From: Rhodospirillaceae bacterium | Lineage (GTDB): Bacteria > Pseudomonadota > Alphaproteobacteria > Bin65 | Direction of reading: 5' to 3' | Length of the DNA stretch: 64,000 nucleotides | Assembly (NCBI GenBank): GCA_028819475.1 | Contig: JAPPLJ010000023.1 | Coordinates: forward strand, 1 to 64,000 | In this document: piece by piece, positions 1 through 8,142 of the stretch | Position numbering within the stretch: position 1 is the first letter of the stretch | How the letters are laid out: each line of letters starts with the position of its first letter | Notes under the pieces: model-generated | What the model was told of the DNA's origin: nothing | The model's database searches: none | Seen by the model: the letters and a program-made list of their open reading frames with translations, nothing else | Program-made: the position numbers and the translations under genes

Positions 1-305
1 GTCGGCAGGTTTGGCCATCATGGCCGACTTCATCTGGTTCTTGAGTAACGTGACCGCAGGAATTGCCCGGCGGTTTCGGGCCGCTCCGGGATTCCAAGGC
101 CCGGAAAACCGGCAATTCCGCCCGCCGCACCTGCCGGGCGGCCCGCCGCACAGGCCGGCTGGCAAACAATTGGCAAACGTCCCGGCGCCGCCGGCGCGCG
201 GATTCTGCCGCCGGATCGCCGGAACGCCCGCCGCGCCGGCAGCGAACGATTGGCAAAAAAACTTATGGAATTGCCTATAATCGTAAAAAATTATTTATAT
301 ATTTA
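1..305. other. Flank before the IS1595-type element, no gene seen
   Basis: GC-rich sequence that turns AT-rich from about 265 to 305, directly before the inverted repeat at 306. Open frames here are short and show no recognisable protein. The AT-rich stretch may be the insertion target or promoter DNA for the gene at 368. Confidence 0.4.
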
Positions 306-330
306 CGCGATTATCCCGTAGCGACAAGTA
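306..330 (+). repeat. Left terminal inverted repeat of the IS1595-type element
   Basis: Pairs with 3828-3852. The inner part runs into a short palindrome, GACAAG-TAT-CTTGTC (322-336), which could be a regulatory site for the gene at 368. The same 25 bases recur at 5431-5455 before a decayed copy of the same gene. Confidence 0.65.
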
Positions 331-367
331 TCTTGTCAAGTCAGCCTGACTCCGCTCTAATGGCGGA

Positions 368-2731
368 ATGGCGGATGACAGCGAATTTCGGGCATACCCC
401 TATATCCTGAAGGTTCTGGGGGACCTTGGCTGGGATACCAAGTCGCCGCGCCGCGGCGGGCAAGTCTACACCCAGGGCGAGTTCCGCCGCCACGATAGCC
501 TGCTGACCGACGCGCTGGGCCGGAAGGCCCCGGAGAACGTCGTCGTCATTCCGTGGGACGGCGGGCCGCGCTACTGGATCATCGAAGCGAAGCCGACGCA
601 CCGGGGCCTGAACAAGGCCCTAGGCGAGGCGCAGGGCTATGCCGACAGAGTGAACATCGTTGACGACCGCAGTACGGCGCGCTTCGCCACCGGGATCGCC
701 GGGACGCCCGATCAATCCTTCTACGTCAGAACGACCTATTGGGACGGCAGCGCGTGGCAGGAAGTGGCAATCAACAACTTCATGGCGACCGGCTTCCTGA
801 CGCTTGAACAATGCCTCAACATTCTCAGCCAGAACAGCCCGCGCATTCTCGATTACGACGTCAATCTCGATCTGTTCCTCGCCAAGGCGAACGACATCAA
901 CAAGACGTTGCACGCCAATGCGGTTGCCGCCCGAGACCGGGCGAAACTGGTCGCCGGGCTGCTTCTGGCGCTGGCCGAAGACAGCACGCTAAGGATCAAC
1001 CGGAGTCCGCGAACGCTGGTCGGAGACGTGAACTCGCGCATCGAGTCGCTGCTGGACAGGCACCGCAAGGTGGATTTCCTGCCAGAGGTCCAACTGAAAC
1101 TCCCGGCGAACAACGAGAATCACCGCAAGTATTGGTCGGCCATTGTCGAGACGATGCAGCACCTCCGGGAAATGAACATTCGGTCGGCGATCAACAGCGG
1201 GACCGATGCGCTGGGCCAGTTCTACGAGACGTTCCTGAAATACGCGAACGACGCGAGCGAAATGGGGATCGTCCTGACGCCGCGGCACATCACCCGGTTC
1301 GCGGTGTCCGTGCTGCACATCCAGCATGAGCACGCCATCTACGATCCGACGTGCGGGACCGGCGGGTTCCTGGTAGCCGCGCTCGATACGATCCGGGCGA
1401 GCCACCACGGCACGCATCCCGATGTGTACGACCGATTCCGCAACGACTTTCTGCACGGGATAGAGCAAGCCGACGATGTTTTCGGCCTGGCACTGGTCAA
1501 CATGATCTTCCGGGGCGATGGCAAGAGCCGCATTCACAACGGGAATTGCTTCGACAGCACATTCATTCGCCACAACGGCCGCATCGTCAGACTCCGCAAG
1601 GACGATCCGAGGCCGGAAGATGCCGTTCGGCCCTTTGCCCGCGTGCTGATGAATCCGCCCTTCGCGATGCCCGAACCCGAGCATGAGTTCGTCAATCATG
1701 CCTTGGAACAAACCCAAGCCGGGGGGCTGCTGTTCGCCATTCTCCCGAACGGCCCTATCACCGGGCAGACCGAAGGGTATCCGCAATGGCGCAAGGAGCT
1801 GGTGAAGCGGCACACCGTCAAGGCGGCGATCAAGATGCAGCGCAGCCTGTTTCACCCTTCGGCCGACAAAGTGACCTACGCGCTTATTCTCGAAGCGTGG
1901 CGCCCGCACAGGGCCGACGATGCTGTCTTTTTCGCGCATCTGTTCGACAACCTGAGCGCCAGCAGGCTGTCCAAGTGGGTCAACGTCTCGGAACGGCGGG
2001 ACAACGTGGACAGGCTGACAGCCGAATTGCGGATTTTCATGGCCGGGTCCACGGAGAATGTGTCTGAGATTCCGACCGAAAGCGGCGTCGGGACGCTGGA
2101 TCTGGAAACCTGCGACTTCGCGCCAGAAGCCTATCTGACCAACCCGCCCGACGCCGGGCCGACGCCACCGGAAGGGCTGTTCGTGGCGCTGACGCGGCGC
2201 GCGTTCCGATCCACTCGCGGCCCGATGCCAGTCCCGGAGCGGGTACAGGCATACGGACTCGATGACCTGTTCAACATCAAGCGCGGTGAGGTTGCAGCCG
2301 TCAAATACCTGCCGCGCGGAGACGTGCCGATCATTACGACGACCGAACAGGACAACGGCATCGAAGGGTATTACGCACTCGGAAGCACAGGTGTCATTCA
2401 CCGCGACGCCATCACCATCACCGTCAACGGCTCCGGCGGAAAGGCTTTCTGGCACCCCTATTCGTTTGCCGCGGTCGGCGATGTGCTGGTTTGCCAATGG
2501 CGACCGGGCCTGCCGACCGACTCGGCGTTCAAATTGTACGTCTGCGACGCGATCAACCGCAACGCATGGCGCTTCTCTTGGAGCAGGAAGGGCACGTTGG
2601 GGCGGCTACTCACCGATGTCCAGGTGGTCTTGCCTATGAAGGGCGATCGGATAGATTTCAGTTACATACGCCGGGCAATGAAGCGCGCGCAGGGATACGA
2701 CGCTTTGGTCGCGTTGTTGGATGAGGAATGA
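368..2731 (+). CDS. Single-chain nuclease / N6-adenine DNA methyltransferase / specificity protein
   Basis: A 787-residue protein. Residues 1-110 resemble the N-terminal nuclease domain of type I restriction subunits, with an IIEAK motif (E73, K75) fitting a PD-(D/E)xK core. Residues about 270-480 are an N6-adenine methyltransferase of the HsdM type: the SAM-binding DPTCGTGGF motif starts at D326 and the catalytic NPPF at N429. Residues from about 625 resemble a target-recognition domain. Having nuclease, methylase and specificity parts in one chain suggests a self-contained type IIG-like or fused type I system that marks DNA and cuts unmarked DNA. Its place inside IS1595 inverted repeats suggests it travels as cargo. 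The stop overlaps the next start (ATGA). Cleavage activity is inferred from one motif only; an orphan methylase with a degenerate nuclease is the alternative. Confidence 0.8.
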   Translation: MADDSEFRAYPYILKVLGDLGWDTKSPRRGGQVYTQGEFRRHDSLLTDALGRKAPENVVVIPWDGGPRYWIIEAKPTHRGLNKALGEAQGYADRVNIVDDRSTARFATGIAGTPDQSFYVRTTYWDGSAWQEVAINNFMATGFLTLEQCLNILSQNSPRILDYDVNLDLFLAKANDINKTLHANAVAARDRAKLVAGLLLALAEDSTLRINRSPRTLVGDVNSRIESLLDRHRKVDFLPEVQLKLPANNENHRKYWSAIVETMQHLREMNIRSAINSGTDALGQFYETFLKYANDASEMGIVLTPRHITRFAVSVLHIQHEHAIYDPTCGTGGFLVAALDTIRASHHGTHPDVYDRFRNDFLHGIEQADDVFGLALVNMIFRGDGKSRIHNGNCFDSTFIRHNGRIVRLRKDDPRPEDAVRPFARVLMNPPFAMPEPEHEFVNHALEQTQAGGLLFAILPNGPITGQTEGYPQWRKELVKRHTVKAAIKMQRSLFHPSADKVTYALILEAWRPHRADDAVFFAHLFDNLSASRLSKWVNVSERRDNVDRLTAELRIFMAGSTENVSEIPTESGVGTLDLETCDFAPEAYLTNPPDAGPTPPEGLFVALTRRAFRSTRGPMPVPERVQAYGLDDLFNIKRGEVAAVKYLPRGDVPIITTTEQDNGIEGYYALGSTGVIHRDAITITVNGSGGKAFWHPYSFAAVGDVLVCQWRPGLPTDSAFKLYVCDAINRNAWRFSWSRKGTLGRLLTDVQVVLPMKGDRIDFSYIRRAMKRAQGYDALVALLDEE

Positions 2732-2982
2732 CGATGGCGAGCAAGCCGCAGGCGGTCGCGCCGGACCCCAAACCGGCGAGCGAGGAACCGAGGGCAACCC
2801 CCAACAAGGTCGCCCGCGCCCTGCGCCAGACGGCGAGCAAATCGCAACAGGAAAACCGAGTAGATACGGGCTTGACCCGGCCCGACGGGAACCGGGACGC
2901 CTTCGCCGCTATGTTGCGGCAGGCCGTGCCCGACGAATCAGTTCCATCAGAAGCGGAAACATCAGATCGGGACGCTTCCTGA
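2728..2982 (+). CDS. Small charged protein coupled to the methyltransferase
   Basis: 84 residues, rich in Ala, Pro, Lys, Arg and Glu, with no recognised family. The start overlaps the methyltransferase stop as ATGA, which argues for translational coupling. A second in-frame ATG lies 6 bases on. The 3' end runs 74 bases into the end of the opposite-strand transposase gene, so the last residues are constrained by that gene. It may be an accessory part of the modification cargo. Function unknown. Confidence 0.5.
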   Translation: MTMASKPQAVAPDPKPASEEPRATPNKVARALRQTASKSQQENRVDTGLTRPDGNRDAFAAMLRQAVPDESVPSEAETSDRDAS

Positions 2983-3787
2983 CGTTGTGCCGAAAATCGA
3001 ACTCCGCGAGATACTTGGGCAGATGCTTCGCCGACACATGGATGTGCGTTCCCCGGATCGAACGCTTTAGCTGCGCCCAATAGCCTTCGATGCTGTTTGT
3101 GTGCGAGCCGCCGCGCACCCATTCCTGCGCTCCGTGATGCACCGTCCGGTGTGTGTAGCCTCGCAGGTGCAGCCCGCGGTAGGCGAACCATTCATCGGTG
3201 TGGACGACCGAGCCCTGCCGGACGTTCCTGACAATCTCCGGCTCGATGGTCCGCCGCTTGGCGTCGGGAACCACCTTGCTCTTGACCGGACCCTGCCGCT
3301 GTTTCAGCCCGACGACGACCGACTTGCCTTCGGCGCCGCGGCCGCGTTTGCCGGGCCGCTTGCCGCCAACGTAGGTTTCGTCCGCCTCGACCTCGCCGAA
3401 CAGGCCGGACACGTCCATGCCCGCCATCAGCTTGCGCAGTTCATGGCCTATCCGCCATGCCGTCTTGTAGGTCACGCCCAACTGGCGCTCCAGTTCCTTC
3501 GCGGCGACGCCATGCCGAGTCGTTGTGAACAGGTACATGGCAAAGAACCAGTCCCGGAGTGGCGTGCGGCTTTTCTCGAACGGCGTGCCGACGCAGGGGT
3601 AGACGTGCGCACCGCAGAACTGGCAGGCATAGGCCCGGCGCTTGGCGATCCGGTGATACTTGGTGTGCCGCTTGCACTCCCGGCAGAACGGGTTGTCGCC
3701 GTAGCGCAGTTCCATGATCTTCGCCAGGCAGGCGTCGTTGTCGGGATAATCGGCGTCGAACTGGCGGAAGGTGTAGGTCTGTGGCAT
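2909..3787 (-). CDS. IS1595-family transposase
   Basis: 292 residues, close to the usual family length. The N-terminus has a four-cysteine zinc-ribbon (CRECKRH and CQFCGAH, residues about 35-60). The DDE-type core shows EADETYVGGK, then HTDEWFAY, then NSIEGYWAQLKR. It would cut and join the element ends at 306 and 3852. The gene points away from the right inverted repeat and converges on the passenger genes, overlapping the small gene by 74 bases. It looks intact. Confidence 0.88.
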   Translation of the reverse strand: MPQTYTFRQFDADYPDNDACLAKIMELRYGDNPFCRECKRHTKYHRIAKRRAYACQFCGAHVYPCVGTPFEKSRTPLRDWFFAMYLFTTTRHGVAAKELERQLGVTYKTAWRIGHELRKLMAGMDVSGLFGEVEADETYVGGKRPGKRGRGAEGKSVVVGLKQRQGPVKSKVVPDAKRRTIEPEIVRNVRQGSVVHTDEWFAYRGLHLRGYTHRTVHHGAQEWVRGGSHTNSIEGYWAQLKRSIRGTHIHVSAKHLPKYLAEFDFRHNVRKRPDLMFPLLMELIRRARPAAT

Positions 3788-3827
3788 GGTGTTTTCTCCC
3801 TTGCCACAGATATGGGGATTCGTTATT

Positions 3828-3852
3828 TACTTGTCAAGAAGGGATAATCGCG
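3828..3852 (-). repeat. Right terminal inverted repeat of the IS1595-type element
   Basis: Its complement starts CGCGATTATCCC and ends GACAAGTA, matching the repeat at 306-330 at 20 or 21 of 25 positions. It lies about 40 bases before the transposase start and probably contains the transposase promoter. Confidence 0.65.
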
Positions 3853-3981
3853 AAGAAGAAATGCATCTGATCCGGCGCGCGCCCTTCGATACGCCCCGGC
3901 CCAGGGGCCGGGGCTACTCAGGGTGAAGTGAAGGGGAGAGAACTCACTCCAAACCCCTCATCCCGAGCAGGCGCGCCAGCG

Positions 3982-4030
3982 CCGTATCGAGGGGCCGTAT
4001 CGAGGGGCCGTATCGAGGGGCCGTATCGAG
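3982..4030. repeat. Tandem 13-bp repeat, 3.8 copies
   Basis: The unit CCGTATCGAGGGG occurs three times in full and once in part, head to tail, about 40 bases before the lipoprotein gene at 4072. Length change here could alter the leader of that gene. It lies just outside the element's right end. Confidence 0.85.
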
Positions 4031-4071
4031 CAGGCCCGTTTTCACCTGGCACACAAATAGGCGAGACCATT

Positions 4072-5091
4072 ATGAAATTCCTGACGCTTATCGCGCTTCT
4101 TTTGCTTTCGGCGACGGCCGGCTGTTCCGGCGGCCGTCCCGAGCCGCCGCCGATCCCGACCCCGACGCTTACGCCCGTCCCCCAACCGTTTCGCACGCAG
4201 ACGACCTTCGTCGACAAAGTCATCGGCGTCGACGTGCGCTACCATGACGGCCGGACCCGCACACTCGATTCCGTCCGAAACCTGGAGCGGTCGTGGGGGC
4301 TTTACCTCCCCCGACCCGCACAACCCAATCATTCCAGCCGCGAATGGTTGCTCACGGAAAACCACTACGACGGCAAAATTCTGCTCTACGCGGTCGTCTC
4401 GTGGAACGACGACGACCCTGCCGACTACCTCGCGGCCGGATGGTGGCTTGTCTACCCACCGGGCGTACCCTACTGGGACTTCGAATCCGCCACGCGCGGC
4501 GTCTATCTCGACGGCCCGGAACTCGACCCCGCCAGACCTCCCGACCTCCCCCTGGCCGGCACGGCCACCTACGTCGGTGGCGCCGGCGGCCTGTATACCT
4601 ACAATTACGGCCGCGCCTGGGGCGAGTTGGCCGGATCTTCCCAGATCACCGAATTCCAGGGGCGTCTCTCGTTGACCGCCGACTTCGAGCGCAACCGCCT
4701 CACTGGTTGCCTGGGGTGTGCCGCGCCGATAGGGACCGCACCCGGCCGCCACCTCTATCCGATCGTGTCCTGGCGGGACCCCGATGTCACCGCGTCGCCG
4801 GCTGACTACGACATCCGCTTTGCCGCCTCCTTCGGCGCCACCGGCGCATTCGAGGATACCGCGATCACCGTTACGCATCCCAAACGCACGGTCACGCGCG
4901 CCGCCGGGACGTGGCGCGGCCGGTTCTCGAACGTACCGGATGTCAACGGCCGCCCCCGCCGTGTGGTCGGCTCGACCGATGTTCACTTCGCCGAAGACGA
5001 CGGCTCGCGCGGACGCTTTACGGGCATCTTCGATGCGCTTACGCCCGCAACGGTCAAGCCCGATGACGGCAACGGGGGCAACGCGGACTGA
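4072..5091 (+). CDS. Secreted lipoprotein, possibly TbpB-like
   Basis: 339 residues. It starts with a signal peptide and a lipobox-like end (SATAGC), then a Pro-rich linker (residues about 22-40), so it should be a lipid-anchored envelope protein. The C-terminal third (AGTWRGRFSN, then GRFTGIFDAL) has the strand pattern of the TbpB-like beta-barrel found more clearly in the neighbours at 6564, 8143 and 9711, but it lacks the GAFGAKR ending. I chose the ATG at 4072 because it gives the signal peptide and follows AGGCGAG. An in-frame upstream extension to 3928 would run through the tandem repeat and is unlikely. Ligand unknown. Confidence 0.65.
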   Translation: MKFLTLIALLLLSATAGCSGGRPEPPPIPTPTLTPVPQPFRTQTTFVDKVIGVDVRYHDGRTRTLDSVRNLERSWGLYLPRPAQPNHSSREWLLTENHYDGKILLYAVVSWNDDDPADYLAAGWWLVYPPGVPYWDFESATRGVYLDGPELDPARPPDLPLAGTATYVGGAGGLYTYNYGRAWGELAGSSQITEFQGRLSLTADFERNRLTGCLGCAAPIGTAPGRHLYPIVSWRDPDVTASPADYDIRFAASFGATGAFEDTAITVTHPKRTVTRAAGTWRGRFSNVPDVNGRPRRVVGSTDVHFAEDDGSRGRFTGIFDALTPATVKPDDGNGGNAD

Positions 5092-5200
5092 GTAAGGCAG
5101 CGAGGTGAAACGGGGCACCGCTCTCGAAATCTTCAAGCGCGAGAATTGCTTTTGACGCCGGAATCGCGCGTCCGGCCTTTAGCCCCGTTCTTCAAAGGGT

Positions 5201-5230
5201 GGGGGCCGGACAAGGAGTCGTCCAGCCCCC
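5201..5230. terminator. Strong GC hairpin after the lipoprotein gene
   Basis: GGGGGC and GGAC pair with GTCC and GCCCCC around an 8-base loop. It lies about 110 bases past the lipoprotein stop. No clean T-run follows, so it may end transcription weakly or only protect the 3' end. Confidence 0.35.
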
Positions 5231-5330
5231 GGTCTTCCGTTTCGGTGTTCAATCGAAGAAGGAAGATAGATAATGTGAATTGCTGTCCCGATGCAGTCAA
5301 TAAATTTCCTTCAAAACACAGGCTGCGGTT

Positions 5331-5425
5331 CTAGTACGTCAGCTGGATCGCGCCGTCCTGGCCGTTGGTCGAGGGCACCCCGGAGGGGCTCGACGGCGCC
5401 CCGCCTGCGCCCGCAGTTGATAAAA
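5331..5425 (-). pseudogene. C-terminal scrap of a surface-type protein
   Basis: On the minus strand an open frame ends NGQDGAIQLTY and stop, preceded by a Gly/Ala/Ser/Pro-rich stretch. This resembles the tail of a secreted or surface protein. Upstream it runs straight into the repeat at 5431-5455, so the rest of the gene seems to have been cut off by the second IS1595-type insertion. Confidence 0.35.
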
Positions 5426-5430
5426 GGGAA

Positions 5431-5455
5431 CGCGATTATCCCGTAGCGACAAGTA
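5431..5455 (+). repeat. Second copy of the IS1595-type left inverted repeat
   Basis: The 25 bases match 306-330 from CGCGATTATCCC through GACAAGTA. The spacing to the following methyltransferase-like start (5514) is similar to that in the intact copy. It marks a second insertion of the same element. Confidence 0.65.
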
Positions 5456-5513
5456 AAATCGGATTGCCCTTATAGCAAGTACCGTAGTCCTCCCGTTCCG
5501 CTTCAATGCGGGT

Positions 5514-5655
5514 ATGGCGGGCGACAGCGAGTTTCGGGCCTATCCGTACATCCTTGAGGTGTTCAAGGGTTTGGGGTGTGACACCCGCAATCCGGCGCGG
5601 CGGGGGGGGGGGGGGCAGTCTACACCCAAGGCGAGTTCCGCCGCCACGGCGGAGC
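5514..5655 (+). pseudogene. N-terminal remnant of the nuclease-methyltransferase gene
   Basis: It starts MAGDSEFRAYPYILEV, against MADDSEFRAYPYILKV in the intact gene at 368, and the DNA stays alignable through the GEFRRH segment. The reading frame is broken at a run of 14 G (5602-5615) where the intact gene has only GGCGGG, and one A is missing just after it. After about 45 residues it joins abruptly to IS1595 transposase sequence, with the rest of the methyltransferase gone. This looks like a deletion or nested insertion in a second copy of the cargo element. Confidence 0.75.
5602..5615 (+). repeat. Homopolymeric G14 tract
   Basis: Fourteen consecutive G inside the methyltransferase remnant. 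Tracts of this length slip during replication. One more G would put the upstream ATG (5514) in frame with the long transposase frame ending at 6538. A sequencing or assembly error is a real alternative. Confidence 0.8.
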
Positions 5656-6538
5656 GGTACTTCATCGAGAAGCGATGGTCGAAGGGCGTCCGGTGCCCGC
5701 ATTCGGGCTGCGGATCGGACAACGTGCAGAGCGGCGCGAAGCACGCCACCATCCCTTCCGCTGCCGGAAGTGCCGCAAGCGGTTCTCGGTCAAGACCGGG
5801 ACTGTCATGGAAGCCTCGAACATCGGCTACCAGAACTGGGCGGTCGCCATCTACCTGTTCATGACCAGCCTCAAGAGCGTGTCCAGCATGAAACTGGCGC
5901 GGGAGCTCGGCATCACGCAGAAAGCGGCCTGGTTTCTCGCGCACCGCCTGCGCGACGCCTACAGGGCGGATACCGGCCTGTTCGGCGGGCCGGTCGAGGT
6001 CGACGAGGCATACATGGGCGGCCGGGAGAGCAACAAGCACGCGGACAAGAAGCTGCAGGCCGGCCGCGGCACGGTCGGCAAGAGCATCGTCGCCGGAGTG
6101 CGCGATCGCGTGACCGGGAAGGTCAGCGCCGAAGTCGTGCCGTACAACGACAGGCGGACGCTACAGAGTTTCGTGGAGCAGCGCGCCGTGATCGGCGCGA
6201 AGGTCTATACCGACGAGGCCGCGGCCTATCGGGAGATGCCCTATCATCGCCACGGAGCCGTCCGCCACGCCAGCGGCGAGTATGTCCGGGGCGAGGCGCA
6301 CACCCAGGGCATCGAAGCCTTCTGGGCGATGCTCAAGCGCGCCCACAAAAGCACCTTCCACAAGATCAGCCCGAAGCACCTGCAACGCTATGTGGACGAG
6401 TTCGCCGGGCGCCACAACGTGCGCGAACTGGACACCGCGGACCAGATGGGCGATATGGTGGCAGGGATGGTCGGCCGGCGGCTCAAATACGACGAACTGA
6501 CCGCGGACAACGAGCTGGCGAACGGCGCCCGAGGCTAA
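5655..6538 (+). pseudogene. Frameshifted IS1595-family transposase (second subgroup)
   Basis: The N-terminal part (ERYFIEKRWSKGVRCPHSGC) and the rest (FRCRKCRKRFSVKTGT onwards) lie in different frames. Adding one T near 5756 restores IPFRCRKC, as expected for the zinc ribbon. The DDE core is intact: EVDEAYMGGRE, YTDEAAAY and QGIEAFWAMLKR. The protein differs clearly from the transposase at 2909-3787. Its own start is missing, because it joins the methyltransferase remnant at about 5655. It is probably not translated into active enzyme. Confidence 0.75.
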
Positions 6539-6563
6539 AACGTCAACTGAACCAGGGGCGATC

Positions 6564-7460
6564 ATGAACAAATCCCTTGCCACTGCCTCGATCGCAGCGG
6601 TCCTCATGTGCGCCGCTTGCAGTGGCAGCGGATCGCCCGGCACGCCCCAGGCCGGCGCCATAGACCGCTCCGGCGCCGCCCGTCTAACCGCTGGCACGGC
6701 GCCGGTCGAGACCCCGAACGATCAGGAATCCCGATCCCCGGGGATTATCGCGCGCACGGACTCGCTCGTCGTCTCGACGCTGCACGGCCAGACCAATCAT
6801 CGCCTCCTACCGACCTTCGAGGCCGCTGCGTCCTGCTCGCGAGTGTCGTGCACCTGGACGGAGCCGACAAGCGGCTACAGCCCGGAGGCCAGCGTCGACG
6901 ACTCCGTTGCCTCTAGCGTCGATGCGACGGCCGTGGTGACGAAGAACGGCGTCACGATGCTGGAAAGCCGAGACGCCGATTTCCGAAACTACGGCGCATG
7001 GCTGAACCACAGCGCATTCGGCGTCACCGCGCTCAATTTCTCCGCTACCATCGCCGGAACCGGGATCAAGGGCATTGCCCGGTTTGCGACCGCGGGCGGC
7101 GACCTCAGCAGATCGCGCCCCGGCATCGTCGTGACCTGGAGGGGGTTGATGACCGCGATGCCCGTCTCCGGCGGCGCCAGAGGCAATGTCCTGCAAGGCG
7201 ACGCGCTGCTCACATACAAGACCGCGGGCAACTTGCTCGATGCCGAGTTCTCGAACATCGTGAACCTCGACCGCGGCCGCGCGCATGACGTGCCCGGCTT
7301 CCGGTTCCTCGGCGTGCCTGTCTCGGGCACCGGCACCTTCGCGGCTGGGAGCAAGGGCAACCGGATTCAGGGCGGGATATACGGCCCCGGCCACGCCGAG
7401 GCGGCAGGCATCGTTGAGCGAAGCGGGGTGATTGGCGCGTTCGGCGCGAAGCGGCAGTAG
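6564..7460 (+). CDS. TbpB-like lipoprotein
   Basis: 298 residues with a signal peptide and lipobox (LMCAAC at the cleavage site), then a Gly/Ser/Pro-rich linker. The C-terminus has the TbpB-like barrel signature: GGIYGPGHAEAAGIVERS followed by GAFGAKRQ and stop. Relatives of this domain in transferrin-binding protein B and other outer-membrane lipoproteins bind host or nutrient proteins, but the ligand here cannot be read. It starts 25 bases after the broken transposase. It is a paralogue of the products of 8143-9216 and 9711-11081. Confidence 0.75.
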   Translation: MNKSLATASIAAVLMCAACSGSGSPGTPQAGAIDRSGAARLTAGTAPVETPNDQESRSPGIIARTDSLVVSTLHGQTNHRLLPTFEAAASCSRVSCTWTEPTSGYSPEASVDDSVASSVDATAVVTKNGVTMLESRDADFRNYGAWLNHSAFGVTALNFSATIAGTGIKGIARFATAGGDLSRSRPGIVVTWRGLMTAMPVSGGARGNVLQGDALLTYKTAGNLLDAEFSNIVNLDRGRAHDVPGFRFLGVPVSGTGTFAAGSKGNRIQGGIYGPGHAEAAGIVERSGVIGAFGAKRQ

Positions 7461-7781
7461 ACGCAAAAGCGCCCCGCGGTTTGGCGACCGGGCGGGGCGG
7501 CGGTGCATCTGGGAAATGTAGCTTTATCCTCAACGTTTATACCCGAGGACAATACCCACGTCTACTGTTTTGTCACGTCGGAAGGCAGGTTCTCCAACCG
7601 ATTCGGATCGCGATACAAAGCGACAAAGAGCCGGTAATACTACCGCAGTTCCATCCGTTCCTCCCTCGACATCGGATGCCGAGCTGCTGGATGCGAAGCT
7701 CGCTTTAGACTTTCCTCCATTTCTTTGGGAATTATGTGGAAAAGTGCCGAAATAGGCTGGATTTCTCGACAGCACCGGCGC
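7461..7781. other. Gap between lipoprotein and small gene, no clear gene
   Basis: Lower GC than the neighbours. A 61-residue frame starting with TTG at 7570 on the plus strand (hydrophilic, ending LWELCGKVPK) is the only candidate and has no good ribosome site. I see no transposon ends. Confidence 0.3.
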
Positions 7782-7949
7782 TCAATTCGGCTTCGGCCGT
7801 TCGACGTACCGGATGCTAACGGGCTTCGTCAGCGCGTCGACCGCTTCCTCGAAGGTCGCGTCCACCAGCACATCTTCTTCCAGTTCAGCCTTGCTCGGCT
7901 GATAGGACGACTTCACGATCTCGACTTCGCGGGGCTGGGGCTTTGGCAT
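7782..7949 (-). CDS. Conserved-looking small acidic protein
   Basis: 55 residues, beginning MPKPQPREVEIVKSSY and containing AELEEDVLVDATFEEAVDAL and an RYVERPKPN end. The pattern resembles short hypothetical proteins I recall from alphaproteobacteria, with a short basic head and an acidic amphipathic helix. The ATG is preceded by GAGGACAG at good distance. An in-frame extension to 8129 looks unnatural. No signal peptide. Function unknown. Confidence 0.65.
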   Translation of the reverse strand: MPKPQPREVEIVKSSYQPSKAELEEDVLVDATFEEAVDALTKPVSIRYVERPKPN

Positions 7950-8142
7950 GGTCTGTCCTCCATCGAGCGCAGTACCTTGCCGTGATGGACTCGCCGCGGC
8001 AACCGCAGTAGGGTTGTCCGGCGACCATACCACAGACCCGAATGTCGGGTCGTAGTCGGGGCCGCTCACAATGTGTGGATGGTCGCATGGCTCGGCACCA
8101 ACCCCATATCCGGGTGCCATGCGAACCACGGGGGATCAACAC

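Larger units (their letters stand above)
306..3852. mobile_element. IS1595-type transporter element carrying a restriction-modification-like gene
   Basis: The unit holds a methyltransferase gene, a small overlapping gene and an IS1595-family transposase on the opposite strand. The ends match as inverted repeats: 306-330 begins CGCGATTATCCC and ends GACAAGTA, and the complement of 3828-3852 has the same first 12 and last 8 bases with five bases between them, mostly different. I found no 8-bp target duplication at these exact ends, so the true tips may lie a few bases away or the duplication has decayed. IS1595-family elements with passenger genes (transporter IS) are known. That this gene is a passenger is inferred from its place between the repeats and from the second decayed copy at 5431-5655. 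Confidence 0.65.

Noticed and set aside
989-2497. 502-codon open frame opposite the methyltransferase gene
   Set aside because: Shadow of a real gene in GC-rich DNA: no domain pattern, while the plus-strand frame has clear motifs.
298-3860. 8-bp target duplication at the IS1595-type element ends
   Set aside because: Flanks TATATTTA and AAGAAGAA do not match, so no duplication is claimed.
6735-6750. GGGGATTATCGCG resembling the IS1595-type inverted repeat
   Set aside because: Lies inside the lipoprotein coding sequence (PGIIAR) and matches only a short part; no second end was found for that copy.
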